Assembly (NCBI RefSeq): GCF_012843705.1
Contig: NZ_JABAFQ010000007.1
Location: forward strand, 1-64,000
Source of the DNA: Fusobacterium sp. FSA-380-WT-3A
GTDB lineage: Bacteria; Fusobacteriota; Fusobacteriia; Fusobacteriales; Fusobacteriaceae
Direction of reading: 5' to 3'
DNA: 64,000 nucleotides
Every line of letters starts with the position of its first letter. Position 1 is the stretch's first letter. A program made the position numbers and the translations under genes. Below, one piece after another: positions 8,007-16,517 of this stretch. The notes under the pieces were generated by a model. The model had not been told where the DNA came from. It did no database searches and saw nothing but the letters and a program-made list of their open reading frames with translations.

Positions 8007-8801
8007 TTATCCTAGTGCAATATCTAAAATCATCATCAAAACAAATCCAAACATAACACTTAAGGTTCCACTATCTGAATGTTTTGAAAAATTTGCCTCA
8101 GGAATAAGTTCTTCTACCACAACATACATCATGGCTCCTGCTGAAAAAGATAAAAGCCATGGCATCAAAGAACCTAAACTAGATGTAATAAAAACTGTCA
8201 AAATTCCAAATATAGGTTCTACTATTCCAGATAAACTTCCATAAATAAAAGCTTTAAAAGTTCCAAATCCTTCTCTCCTCAAAGGAAGAGATACAGCTGC
8301 TCCTTCTGGAAAATTTTGAATTCCAATTCCTAAAGCTAATCCTATTGCTGAAGCTAAAAAAGAAGGGTCATTAGAATTTTGACTAGCCAAAGCAAAGGAA
8401 AGCCCTACAGCTATCCCTTCTGGAATATTATGAATTGTCACAGCTGTTATTAAGAGAGAAGTTCTTTTTAAATTACTGGGAATTCCCTCAGTTTTATTTT
8501 CTACAGGATGTAAATGAGGAATTATTTTATCTAAAATCAATATAGTAAATACTCCTCCTAAAAATCCAATAGAAACTGGTATCCAACTTATTATTCCTCT
8601 AGCTTCCAAATCTTCAATTGCTGGTACAAGTAATCCAAAAACAGAGGCTGCTATCATAACTCCAGCAGCAAATCCTAAAAAAATTCTTTGTATATCTTCT
8701 TTTATCTCTCTTCTAAAAAAGAAAACCATTGCTGAACCTAAAGTTGTCATTAAAAAAATAAATGAAGTTCCTAAAATAGGCCATAGTATATTTAGATTCA
8801 T
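8007..8801 (-). CDS. ZIP-family divalent metal transporter
   Basis: This is an inner-membrane importer of divalent metals (zinc, possibly iron or manganese) of the ZIP (ZupT/GufA) family. The 264-aa protein has about eight membrane helices. The family metal-site motifs are visible: HNIPEG near residue 123, QNFPEG near residue 162 and VEELIPE near residue 230. A loop with HLHP (about residue 97) is the usual His-rich variable loop. The start ATG is preceded by GGAGGTG. It sits inside the heme/iron island, divergent from dps, which suggests a role in metal balance; substrate specificity cannot be read from sequence. Confidence 0.88.
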   Translation of the reverse strand: MNLNILWPILGTSFIFLMTTLGSAMVFFFRREIKEDIQRIFLGFAAGVMIAASVFGLLVPAIEDLEARGIISWIPVSIGFLGGVFTILILDKIIPHLHPVENKTEGIPSNLKRTSLLITAVTIHNIPEGIAVGLSFALASQNSNDPSFLASAIGLALGIGIQNFPEGAAVSLPLRREGFGTFKAFIYGSLSGIVEPIFGILTVFITSSLGSLMPWLLSFSAGAMMYVVVEELIPEANFSKHSDSGTLSVMFGFVLMMILDIALG

Positions 8802-8876
8802 AAATCACCTCCAAAAATTATTAATTTATATTATATTTAATTATATCATATTTAATTAAATTTTAAAATATTTTTA

Positions 8877-8905
8877 TTGACAAATTATTTTATAAGTGAT
8901 ATATT
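8877..8905 (+). promoter_or_regulatory. Promoter of dps and probably the downstream heme genes
   Basis: TTGACA, a 17-base spacer and TATATT preceded by TGA form a strong extended -10 promoter 32 bases upstream of the dps start. No clear terminator follows until 16456, so it may drive dps through the ABC exporter gene. Confidence 0.72.
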
Positions 8906-8936
8906 TTTATTATAAAATTTTAAGGAGGTAATATTT

Positions 8937-9368
8937 ATGGAAAAAAATTTAAATTTATTTTTAGCTGATTTAGTAGTGGAATATCATAAACTACAAAACT
9001 TTCATTGGTATGTAAAAGGAAAAAATTTCTTCCCTCTACATGCTAAGTTAGAAGAGTTATATAATGGAATAAATAAAATGATTGATGAAAATGCAGAAAA
9101 TATTTTAATAATAGGTGGAAAACCAGTAGGTTCTCTAAAAAGTTTCTTAGCATTATCTGAAATAAAAGAGGAAGAAGAAAAATATCTTTCTGAAGAATAT
9201 ATTTTAAAAGAAATTATAGCTGATTTTGGATATTTATTAGATAAAGTTAAAAAAATTAAAAAAGAAGCTGATGAATTATCTGAATATATAATTTCTGCAT
9301 CAATGGATGATTATATAAAATATTTCTCTAAAATATTATGGATGTTAAATCAAAGTATGGATGACTAA
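8937..9368 (+). CDS. dps: Dps/ferritin-like DNA-protection protein
   Basis: This is a four-helix-bundle iron-storage protein that oxidises and sequesters Fe(II) and protects DNA. The 143-aa sequence has the Dps ferroxidase signature near the N-terminus (NFHWYVKG, FFPLH, with the following Glu-rich KLEELYN) and DENAE. It is shorter than most Dps proteins (about 150-170 aa), with a minimal N-terminal tail, so DNA binding is doubtful. It has a strong SD (AAGGAGG) and heads a run of heme-uptake genes, so it is well placed to store iron released from heme. Confidence 0.86.
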   Translation: MEKNLNLFLADLVVEYHKLQNFHWYVKGKNFFPLHAKLEELYNGINKMIDENAENILIIGGKPVGSLKSFLALSEIKEEEEKYLSEEYILKEIIADFGYLLDKVKKIKKEADELSEYIISASMDDYIKYFSKILWMLNQSMDD

Positions 9369-9393
9369 ATCTAAAACTTGAGTGGTTAAATAT

Positions 9394-9870
9394 ATGAAAA
9401 CTAAAATAGAAAAATTAATAAATAATGATACTAAAATTTCTTTTTCAAAAATTTCAAAAGAATTAAATATAAGTTTTTTAGAAGTTTTAAGAAATGTGTC
9501 TAATCCACGTGTAAAAACTTATCCTGTTGAAAAAATAGACGAATTATTTGAGATTTTAAATAAGTGGGAAGAAGTGCTTTTACTTGTAGTTACCCCAAAT
9601 TTTGTCTTAGAAATAAAAGATAAATTCCCACAAGGAAAATATGGGCATGGATTTTTAAATTTTCATGATAAAGAAACTTCTATTGGAGGACACTTATCTG
9701 TCAATAATATTAAAGAAATTTTTATAGTGACTGATACTACATTTGGCAAAAAAAGTTGTTCTATAAAATTTTTTGATTCTGATGAAAAGGAAATATTTTC
9801 TATATATGTGCCAAGAGATGAAAAAGGACAACTTAGAGAAAAATATTTGGAAATATTTAATTCATTATAA
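9394..9870 (+). CDS. hutX: HutX/ChuX-family heme carrier protein
   Basis: This is a cytosolic heme-binding carrier of the HutX/ChuX family that delivers heme to degrading enzymes. The recognisable C-terminal half contains FPQGKYGHGFLNF, SIGGHLSVNNI, and YVPRDEKGQL (roughly residues 70-150), in the order seen in HutX. The ATG at 9394 is chosen; an in-frame GTG at 9382 would add four residues, and neither has a strong SD, suggesting coupling to dps (stop only 25 bases upstream). Adjacent receptor and ABC genes and two radical SAM enzymes support a heme-trafficking role. Confidence 0.84.
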   Translation: MKTKIEKLINNDTKISFSKISKELNISFLEVLRNVSNPRVKTYPVEKIDELFEILNKWEEVLLLVVTPNFVLEIKDKFPQGKYGHGFLNFHDKETSIGGHLSVNNIKEIFIVTDTTFGKKSCSIKFFDSDEKEIFSIYVPRDEKGQLREKYLEIFNSL

Positions 9871-9906
9871 ATAACCTTAATTAAAAATTATGAAAGGAAA
9901 AAGAAG

Positions 9907-11994
9907 ATGAACAAAAAAATTTTATTATTAGGTTGTTTAATTTCATCCTTAGTATATGGTGGAGAAAAAACAACAGAAATTAAATTAGATGATACAGTTG
10001 TAACATCAGTAACAGGATTTGAAACTAGTATTAGAAAAGTTATGGCTAATCCAACTGTTGTAACTTCTAAAGAAATTAAAGAAAAAGGGTATAAAACGGT
10101 TTCTGAGATATTAAAAGATATTCCAGCTGTAAATGTTATAGGAAATACTTTTGGTTCTATAGTAGATTTAAGAGGTCAAGGAGGTCTTGATAGTACTTCT
10201 TCTGGAGCAAAAGCTAATGTTCAAGTAATGATTGATGGAGTAGCAGTAAATGCTTTAGAAACTTCTATGGTAAGTAGTCCAATAAATACTATAGCAGTTA
10301 ATAATATTGAAAGAATTGAAATAATTCCTGGAGGGGGTTCAGTTCTTTACGGTTCAGGAACAGCTGGAGGAGTCATTAATATTATTACTAAAAGAGGAGA
10401 AGGATTAAGAGGAAATGGTGGATATAACTTTTCTACTTTAGGTTCTCATAAAACTGATGTTTCCTTTGGACAATCTATTGGAAAATTTGACATAGATTTA
10501 TCATATAACCAAAATGAAGGAAATGGTTATAGAAAAGATTCGAAATTAGATTCAGATTATTTCCAAGGAAAATTAAGATACAATATTAATGATGACCATA
10601 ATTTAGAATTTAAATATAATAACTATAATGAAAATAAAAATTTATTGGATTCATTAACAAAAGCACAAATAGATGAGGATAGAAAGCAAGGAAATTCTGA
10701 TAAATATATGGATACAATGGATATTGATAAAGAAGATTTCCAATTAACTTATAATGGAAAACTAAGTGAAAATTTATCAGCCAATGTAATAACTTTTAGA
10801 AGTGAAACAGATATGTTAATGAGTATGCCTGGTGAAAGTTCTATGAGACCTGGAAGTCCATTAACTCCTTATAAAATAACTTGGAATTTTAAAGATAAAA
10901 AAACAGGAATTAAACCTAAATTAAAATATGCTTATGGAGATGATAGCTCTTTAATTTTTGGATTAGATTATATAAAAAATGATGGTGGAAGATATGGAAA
11001 AAATCAAATTCAAGGAATGCCTATGTCTATTTCTATGGGAAATATGGATTTAAATAAAGAAACTTTAGCTGGATTTATTATGAATAATTATAAAATTGGA
11101 GATTTTGAATTTAATCAGGGATTTAGATATGAAAATTCAGATTATGAAGTATCAAGATATGGGTCAAAATTTAGTAAAAATACTTCATATACAAAAGATG
11201 AAAATAACTATGCTTATGAATTAGGTGGAAGTTATCGTTATTCAGATATTGGTAGAACATATTTAAGATATGAAAGAGGATTTACAACTCCTGCTCCAGC
11301 TTTATTAACTAATAAATGGAACAAACAATATAATTTAAATAATTTAGAGTCTGAAACTTATCATAATATTGAATGGGGAATATCAGATTATATTGGAAAT
11401 ACTTCTATTAACTTTGCTCTATTCTATTCATTAATGAATGATGAAATTTATACAAATATGCAAGGAGGAATGGGAGATTTTGATAGCACAATATTAAACT
11501 ATAATATTGATAAAACTCAAAGAATGGGAGCAGAATTAAAACTTGAACAATACTTTGGAAAATTAACTTTATCTGAATCTTATCAATATATAAATGCAAA
11601 AATTAAAGAAGGAAGAGGACAAGCCTTTGATACAAGTGGAAATGTAATAGATACTGGAGATATTTCTGGAAATAAAATAGCAGGAGTACCTGAACATAGA
11701 CTTACTTTAGGTGCTAGATATGACTTTACTCCAAAATTTAATATTAATGGAGAGGTTGTTTATAATGGAGAATCTTATTTAGATAATAACAATGAAACAG
11801 GAAAAAAAGATTCTTACATAGTTACAAATGTTAGATTTAATTATAATGCTGATAATGGATTATCTTTATTTGCTGGAATTAATAATATATTTAATGAAGA
11901 TTATTATGAATCAATTTCTTATAGTGGTGGAGAATATTTATATGACCCTGCACCAGAAAGAAATTATTACATAGGATTTAGTTATACATTATAA
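9907..11994 (+). CDS. TonB-dependent outer-membrane receptor 2 (probable heme receptor)
   Basis: This 695-aa TonB-dependent receptor has a cleavable signal peptide (about residues 1-19) and a likely TonB box near DDTVVTS. The plug domain shows DIPAVNVIG, DLRGQG, MIDGVAV and IPGGGSVLYGSGTAGGVIN, and the barrel ends in YTL. Unlike receptor 1 it has Met-rich stretches predicted to lie in extracellular loops (about residues 300-315, 368-385 and 515-525). It is followed by a complete FecCD-type ABC importer and preceded by hutX, so heme is the most economical ligand; a siderophore or copper complex is possible. Confidence 0.9.
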   Translation: MNKKILLLGCLISSLVYGGEKTTEIKLDDTVVTSVTGFETSIRKVMANPTVVTSKEIKEKGYKTVSEILKDIPAVNVIGNTFGSIVDLRGQGGLDSTSSGAKANVQVMIDGVAVNALETSMVSSPINTIAVNNIERIEIIPGGGSVLYGSGTAGGVINIITKRGEGLRGNGGYNFSTLGSHKTDVSFGQSIGKFDIDLSYNQNEGNGYRKDSKLDSDYFQGKLRYNINDDHNLEFKYNNYNENKNLLDSLTKAQIDEDRKQGNSDKYMDTMDIDKEDFQLTYNGKLSENLSANVITFRSETDMLMSMPGESSMRPGSPLTPYKITWNFKDKKTGIKPKLKYAYGDDSSLIFGLDYIKNDGGRYGKNQIQGMPMSISMGNMDLNKETLAGFIMNNYKIGDFEFNQGFRYENSDYEVSRYGSKFSKNTSYTKDENNYAYELGGSYRYSDIGRTYLRYERGFTTPAPALLTNKWNKQYNLNNLESETYHNIEWGISDYIGNTSINFALFYSLMNDEIYTNMQGGMGDFDSTILNYNIDKTQRMGAELKLEQYFGKLTLSESYQYINAKIKEGRGQAFDTSGNVIDTGDISGNKIAGVPEHRLTLGARYDFTPKFNINGEVVYNGESYLDNNNETGKKDSYIVTNVRFNYNADNGLSLFAGINNIFNEDYYESISYSGGEYLYDPAPERNYYIGFSYTL

Positions 11995-12018
11995 TCTAAC
12001 TTTATAAAAATAAAATTT

Positions 12019-12044
12019 AATAGGAGCTGGAAACAGCTCCTATT
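12019..12044 (+). promoter_or_regulatory. Intercistronic hairpin with GAAA loop
   Basis: A perfect 11-bp stem (AATAGGAGCTG / CAGCTCCTATT) closes on a GAAA tetraloop between receptor 2 and the permease gene. No T run follows on the plus strand, so it looks like an mRNA-stability or processing element rather than a terminator. Confidence 0.65.
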
Positions 12045-12065
12045 AAATATGTAAGGAAAAAATTT

Positions 12066-13058
12066 ATGAAAATAAAAGAAAATAAATCTTTTAAAAATAT
12101 ACTTCCTTTTATATTAATCATCGGAATAATAGTTGGTGGATTAATTTCAGCAAAAATGGGAGACCAAACAATAACTTTAGAACAAATTTTTAATTTAAAA
12201 AATCAAGAGGAATATATAAAAATAATATTACTTGATTTAAGAATTCCTAGAATTTTAATGGGAGTTTTAGTTGGAATGATGTTGGCATCTAGTGGAGTAG
12301 TAATTCAAACTGTTTTTCAAAATCCCTTAGCTGACCCCTATATAATTGGAATAGCTGCCAGTGCTACTTTTGGTTCTGTAATAGCTTATATTTTTAATCT
12401 TCCAGATTTTATGTATGGAGTTTTAGCTTTTATAATGTCTCTTTTAAGTACTTTCTTAATTTTTAAAATGGCTAAAAAAGGAAATATGATAAATGTTTCA
12501 ACTTTACTTATAATAGGAATAGCTGTTTCATCTTTTTTAAGTGCTTTTACTTCCTTTGCTATTTATTTAATAGGTGAAGATTCATTTAAAATCACTATGT
12601 GGATGATGGGATATTTAGGAAATGCTACTTGGAAAAAAGTTTTCTTTTTAATTCCTCCTCTTATATTTTCTTTATATTATTTTTATATAAATAGAAATAA
12701 TTTAGATGCTTTATTATCTGGAGACGAAGAAGCTCATTCTTTAGGAGTAGATGTTACAAAATTAAAAACAAGAATTCTTACTGTATCAGCTTTAATTGTG
12801 GCTTTTTCAGTAGCTTTTTCTGGAATGATAGGTTTTGTTGGTCTAATAATTCCTCATATTATAAGAATGATAACAGGTCCTTCTAATTCTAAATTAATTC
12901 CTAATGCTTCTTTGGCTGGTGGATTTTTTCTCTTAATCTGTGATACTTTTGGAAGAATGTTTTTATCTCCTACTGAAATTCCTATTGGAGTTGTTACTTC
13001 ATTTTTCGGAGCTCCATTCTTCTTGTATTTAGCCTTAAAAAATAAAAGGGGGATGTAA
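12066..13058 (+). CDS. hmuU: FecCD-type ABC permease (heme/iron-complex import)
   Basis: This is the inner-membrane permease of a type II ABC importer for heme, siderophores or cobalamin. The 330-aa protein has about ten hydrophobic segments. The family motifs include LRIPRILMGVLVGMMLASSGVV near residue 60, QNPLADPYIIG near residue 88, and a coupling region with GDEEAHSLGV followed by GFVGLIIPHIIR. The stop overlaps the ATPase start (TAATG), so the two are translationally coupled. The gene symbol is by context with HutX and HutW; the substrate is not proven. Confidence 0.88.
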   Translation: MKIKENKSFKNILPFILIIGIIVGGLISAKMGDQTITLEQIFNLKNQEEYIKIILLDLRIPRILMGVLVGMMLASSGVVIQTVFQNPLADPYIIGIAASATFGSVIAYIFNLPDFMYGVLAFIMSLLSTFLIFKMAKKGNMINVSTLLIIGIAVSSFLSAFTSFAIYLIGEDSFKITMWMMGYLGNATWKKVFFLIPPLIFSLYYFYINRNNLDALLSGDEEAHSLGVDVTKLKTRILTVSALIVAFSVAFSGMIGFVGLIIPHIIRMITGPSNSKLIPNASLAGGFFLLICDTFGRMFLSPTEIPIGVVTSFFGAPFFLYLALKNKRGM

Positions 13059-13843
13059 TGGAAGAAGCAATTAAAATAACTAACTTAAGTTTTTCCTATG
13101 GTGATAAAAATATTTTAAAAAATATAACCTTAAAAATTGAAAGAAATAAAGTAATAGGAATTCTTGGTCCTAATGGTTGTGGAAAATCTACACTTTTAAA
13201 GAATATTTTAGGGTATCTAAATAAAAATAATGAGAATATTGAAATTTTTCAGAAAAAAGAAAAAGAATATACTCAAAAAGAAAAAGCTAAAATAATGGCT
13301 TTAGTTCCTCAAAAATCTAGTTTATCAAGTCCTATGTCTGTAATAGATTTTGTGACTATGGGAAGACTTCCACATTTAAAAAATTCTTGGGAAGGATATT
13401 CAAAAAAAGATTTTGATATTGCTTTTGAAACTTTAAAAATATTAGGACTTGAAAAATTTTCTAATAGAATCGCTCTAAGTTTATCTGGAGGAGAATTTCA
13501 AAGAGTGTTATTAGCTAGAGCTCTAACTCAAGAACCAAAAATTTTACTTTTAGATGAGCCAACATCAGCTTTAGATTTAAATCATGCTGTTGACCTTATG
13601 GGAAGAGTAAAAAAACTTGTAAAAAACCATGATATAACAGCAGTAGCTGTATTACATGATTTAAATTTGGCTTCTATGTTTTGTGATAAATTATTTTTAA
13701 TAAAAGATGGGAAAGTTGCTTATAAAGGTACTCCAAAAGAAGTTTTAACTGAAAAAATATTAGAAGATGTATATCAATTAAAATCAAAAATAATTTATGA
13801 TGAAAATGATAAACCTTATATAATACCATTAGAAAAATTTTAG
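13058..13843 (+). CDS. hmuV: ABC importer ATPase (heme/iron-complex)
   Basis: This is the ATP-hydrolysing subunit of the FecCD-type importer. The 261-aa protein has Walker A GPNGCGKST near residue 36, a Q-loop in VPQKSS, signature LSGGEFQR, Walker B LLLDEPTSALD and the H-loop histidine in VLHDLNLA. All catalytic motifs are intact. Its start overlaps the permease stop by one base, with AGGGGG as SD. The binding-protein gene follows 8 bases later. It belongs to the HmuV/FhuC/BtuD group, which pairs with FecCD permeases. Confidence 0.92.
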   Translation: MEEAIKITNLSFSYGDKNILKNITLKIERNKVIGILGPNGCGKSTLLKNILGYLNKNNENIEIFQKKEKEYTQKEKAKIMALVPQKSSLSSPMSVIDFVTMGRLPHLKNSWEGYSKKDFDIAFETLKILGLEKFSNRIALSLSGGEFQRVLLARALTQEPKILLLDEPTSALDLNHAVDLMGRVKKLVKNHDITAVAVLHDLNLASMFCDKLFLIKDGKVAYKGTPKEVLTEKILEDVYQLKSKIIYDENDKPYIIPLEKF

Positions 13844-13851
13844 GAGGAAGA

Positions 13852-14739
13852 ATGGGAAAAAAATTAGGAGTAGTTTTAGGATTTTTATTAATAAATATAT
13901 TCAGTTTTTCTCTTGAAATAAAAGAAAATACTGTTTATGGATATCAAAATAATAATATTCTATTAAAAAAATATAATAGAATTGTAGTAACAGACCCAGC
14001 TGTTATAGAAACTATGTATATGCTAAATGCTCAAGATAAAATAGTTGGAATAGCTGGAACAAAAAATAGTAAAATTTGGCCTTATGAAGAAACGAAAAAA
14101 TTATTAACTGTTGGAAATACTGCTAAACCTAGTTTAGAAAAAATAATTGCTTTACAACCTGATTTAGTAATAGTTAATGGAATGTCTATAGGGCTAGCTG
14201 ATTCTTTAAAATCTAAAAATATCCCTGTTCTTATAAATGATGGAACAAAAGATTTTAAAAATATTTTAGAAAGTATAAAAATTTTCGGAAAACTTTTTGA
14301 TAGAGAAAAAGAAAGTGAAAATTTATATAAAGAAAGTAAAGAAAAATTAAAAATTTTAGAAGAAAGAAAAAAACTTAAAGAAATAAAAGGAGTAATTCTT
14401 TATTCAACAAATCCAATGATGGGATTTTCTAAAGAATCTTTACCAGGACAAGTTTTAGAATTAATAGGAGTTAAAAATATAACAGATGGATTAATTGGAG
14501 AAAGACCAATAATTTCTCCTGAATATTTATTATCTGAAAATCCTCAAATAATTATGGGAGCAATGTCCATATCTTCTGTTAAAAGTATAAAAGAAGCCAA
14601 TCCTTTTATAAAAAATACTATAGCTGGAAAAAATAATAATATTTTTATTGTGGATTCTTCTAAAATACTTAGAGGCTCACCTAGAATATTTAATACTATG
14701 GAAGAATTAAAAAAGGAAATAGAAAATGCAAAAATATAA
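13852..14739 (+). CDS. hmuT: Periplasmic substrate-binding protein of the heme/iron ABC importer
   Basis: This is a class III (helical-backbone) periplasmic binding protein. The 295-aa sequence has an N-terminal signal peptide (hydrophobic to about residue 20, no lipobox cysteine) and a first lobe with RIVVTDPAVIETMYML and VGIAGT. PDLVIVNG and a second lobe with GQVLELIGVKN and SPEYLL follow. These motifs match the BtuF/FhuD/HmuT family. It follows the ATPase gene by 8 bases and overlaps the next gene by 14. Candidate heme ligands cannot be assigned from sequence alone. Confidence 0.85.
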   Translation: MGKKLGVVLGFLLINIFSFSLEIKENTVYGYQNNNILLKKYNRIVVTDPAVIETMYMLNAQDKIVGIAGTKNSKIWPYEETKKLLTVGNTAKPSLEKIIALQPDLVIVNGMSIGLADSLKSKNIPVLINDGTKDFKNILESIKIFGKLFDREKESENLYKESKEKLKILEERKKLKEIKGVILYSTNPMMGFSKESLPGQVLELIGVKNITDGLIGERPIISPEYLLSENPQIIMGAMSISSVKSIKEANPFIKNTIAGKNNNIFIVDSSKILRGSPRIFNTMEELKKEIENAKI

Positions 14740-16432
14740 AATACTTTTTAAATATTATCTTCTTGAGAAAAAATTATTAATAATATTTTTATTTTTTGGA
14801 GTTTTAGTTACAGTTTTAGATTTAATAACTCCTATTATTGTAAAAGAAATAATAGATGTTATACTCCCTGAAAAAAATCTAAAAAAATTATTTCTTTTTT
14901 CTGGACTTGTATTATCATTTTATGTATTAAGAGCTTTTTCTTTTATAATTTCAGCAAGTCGTGGACAACTTATGGGAAATAAATTAAAATTTCATATGAG
15001 AAATGATTTAATAAATCATTTTCTTAAACAATCTAATAAATTTTTTAAAGAAAAAAATTCTGGTGAGTTAATTTCAAGAATTACCGGAGATTTAGAAAAT
15101 CTTTCTATTTTATTATATAAAGGTTTAGAAGATTCTCTTTCAACTTCTTTATCCTTAATTGGTTCTTTTATATTGATGTTTAGTTTTAACCCTATATTAG
15201 CTTCATTTGTATTTATTCCTCTACCTCTAGCTATTGTATTTATCTATATATTAAATCAAAAACTAAAAAAAGGGTATTTAGAAATAAGAGAAACAACTGG
15301 TAATTTTATAAGCCTAATAAATGACATTTTCAAAGTAATTTTTTTTATAAAAGATAATAATCTTGAAAATATAAATAAAAATAAGTTTATAAAAGCTAAT
15401 GAAAATGTTTTAGAAATCGAAAGAAAAAATTTTTTAAATTCTTCTTACTTAGTATCTGGAATTGTTTTTTATACACAATTTATTCAACTACTTTTAATTT
15501 TTGTTGGAGGAATTTTATATATTAAATCTGATTTGAGTCTTGGAATTATTTTCTCTTTTTTACTTTTAGTTGATAGATTTAAAGTATCTTTAATGAGATT
15601 TATAGGTCTTATTGATTTATATCAAAAAGGAATTGTTGGAATATTGAGATTTAATGAAATCATGTCTATAGATACCAGTTTACCTGAAGGTACTATTGAT
15701 TTAGGAGAAGAATTTAAAAGTTTAGAGTTTAAAAATGTCAGTTTTGGTTATAATAAAGAAAAACTTATAATAAAAAATATAAACTTTAAAATTAATAAAG
15801 GGGAAAAAGTAGCTATAGTGGGACAAAGTGGAATGGGAAAAACAACAATTTTTAATCTAATAAAAAGAAATTATTTCCCTACAAGTGGAGATATTTATAT
15901 TAATAATATAAATATAAAAGATATTCAAACAGAATCCCTATTAAAATTACTCGGAATAATTACTAAAGATAATAGTTTATTTAACACAACCATATTAGAA
16001 AATATAAATATTATAACTCCTTTAGAATCTTCTTATGAAAAAATTGTTGAAGCTTCTAAAAAAGCTTGCATTCATGATAAAATTATGAGTTTTCCCGAAA
16101 ATTATAAAACATTATTAGGAATTAATGGAATAAATATGAGTACAGGTGAAGAACAAAGACTTTCTTTGGCTAGAATATTTTTAAAAAAAGCTAAACTAAT
16201 TATGCTAGATGAAGCCACTTCTGGCCTAGATAATATAACAGAAAATGAGATTATGAAAAATATCAAAGATATCTTTAAAGATGAAACAGTGATAACTATA
16301 ACTCATAAATTTTCCCTTTTAAAAGATTATGATAAAATTATTTTAATAGAAAAAGGAAAAATTATAGAAGAGGGCGATTTTTCCTCTCTTATTGAAAATA
16401 AAAAGAAATTTTATAAAATAATAAATTCTTAA
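14726..16432 (+). CDS. Exporter-type ABC transporter (fused membrane and ATPase domains)
   Basis: This 568-aa half-transporter has a six-helix ABC exporter membrane domain (about 15-310) followed by a nucleotide-binding domain. Walker A is GQSGMGKTT, Walker B is LIMLDEATSG and the H-loop is ITHKFS. Two elements are unusual: the signature reads STGEEQR instead of SGGQQQR, and the Q-loop position reads ITKDN, with Lys where Gln is expected. The gene overlaps the binding-protein gene by 14 bases, so it is in the same operon. Possible roles are efflux of a heme breakdown product or surplus heme, or siderophore-linked import, but no substrate can be named. Confidence 0.82.
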   Translation: MQKYKILFKYYLLEKKLLIIFLFFGVLVTVLDLITPIIVKEIIDVILPEKNLKKLFLFSGLVLSFYVLRAFSFIISASRGQLMGNKLKFHMRNDLINHFLKQSNKFFKEKNSGELISRITGDLENLSILLYKGLEDSLSTSLSLIGSFILMFSFNPILASFVFIPLPLAIVFIYILNQKLKKGYLEIRETTGNFISLINDIFKVIFFIKDNNLENINKNKFIKANENVLEIERKNFLNSSYLVSGIVFYTQFIQLLLIFVGGILYIKSDLSLGIIFSFLLLVDRFKVSLMRFIGLIDLYQKGIVGILRFNEIMSIDTSLPEGTIDLGEEFKSLEFKNVSFGYNKEKLIIKNINFKINKGEKVAIVGQSGMGKTTIFNLIKRNYFPTSGDIYINNINIKDIQTESLLKLLGIITKDNSLFNTTILENINIITPLESSYEKIVEASKKACIHDKIMSFPENYKTLLGINGINMSTGEEQRLSLARIFLKKAKLIMLDEATSGLDNITENEIMKNIKDIFKDETVITITHKFSLLKDYDKIILIEKGKIIEEGDFSSLIENKKKFYKIINS

Positions 16433-16455
16433 CTTTATAAAAATTTTTATAATAT

Positions 16456-16508
16456 TAAAAAGAGTTATTATATTATTAACAAAAATATAATAACTCTTTT
16501 TATTTTTT
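16456..16508 (+). terminator. Terminator at the end of the heme ABC operon
   Basis: An 18-bp stem (AAAAAGAGTTATTATATT with its complement) is followed by T-rich sequence. It could also stop minus-strand transcription of the neighbouring peptidase gene. Confidence 0.85.
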
Positions 16509-16517
16509 AATTATAAT

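Noticed and set aside
12019-12044. Hairpin interpreted as a terminator after receptor 2
   Set aside because: No T run follows on the plus strand and the importer genes downstream have no clear promoter of their own.
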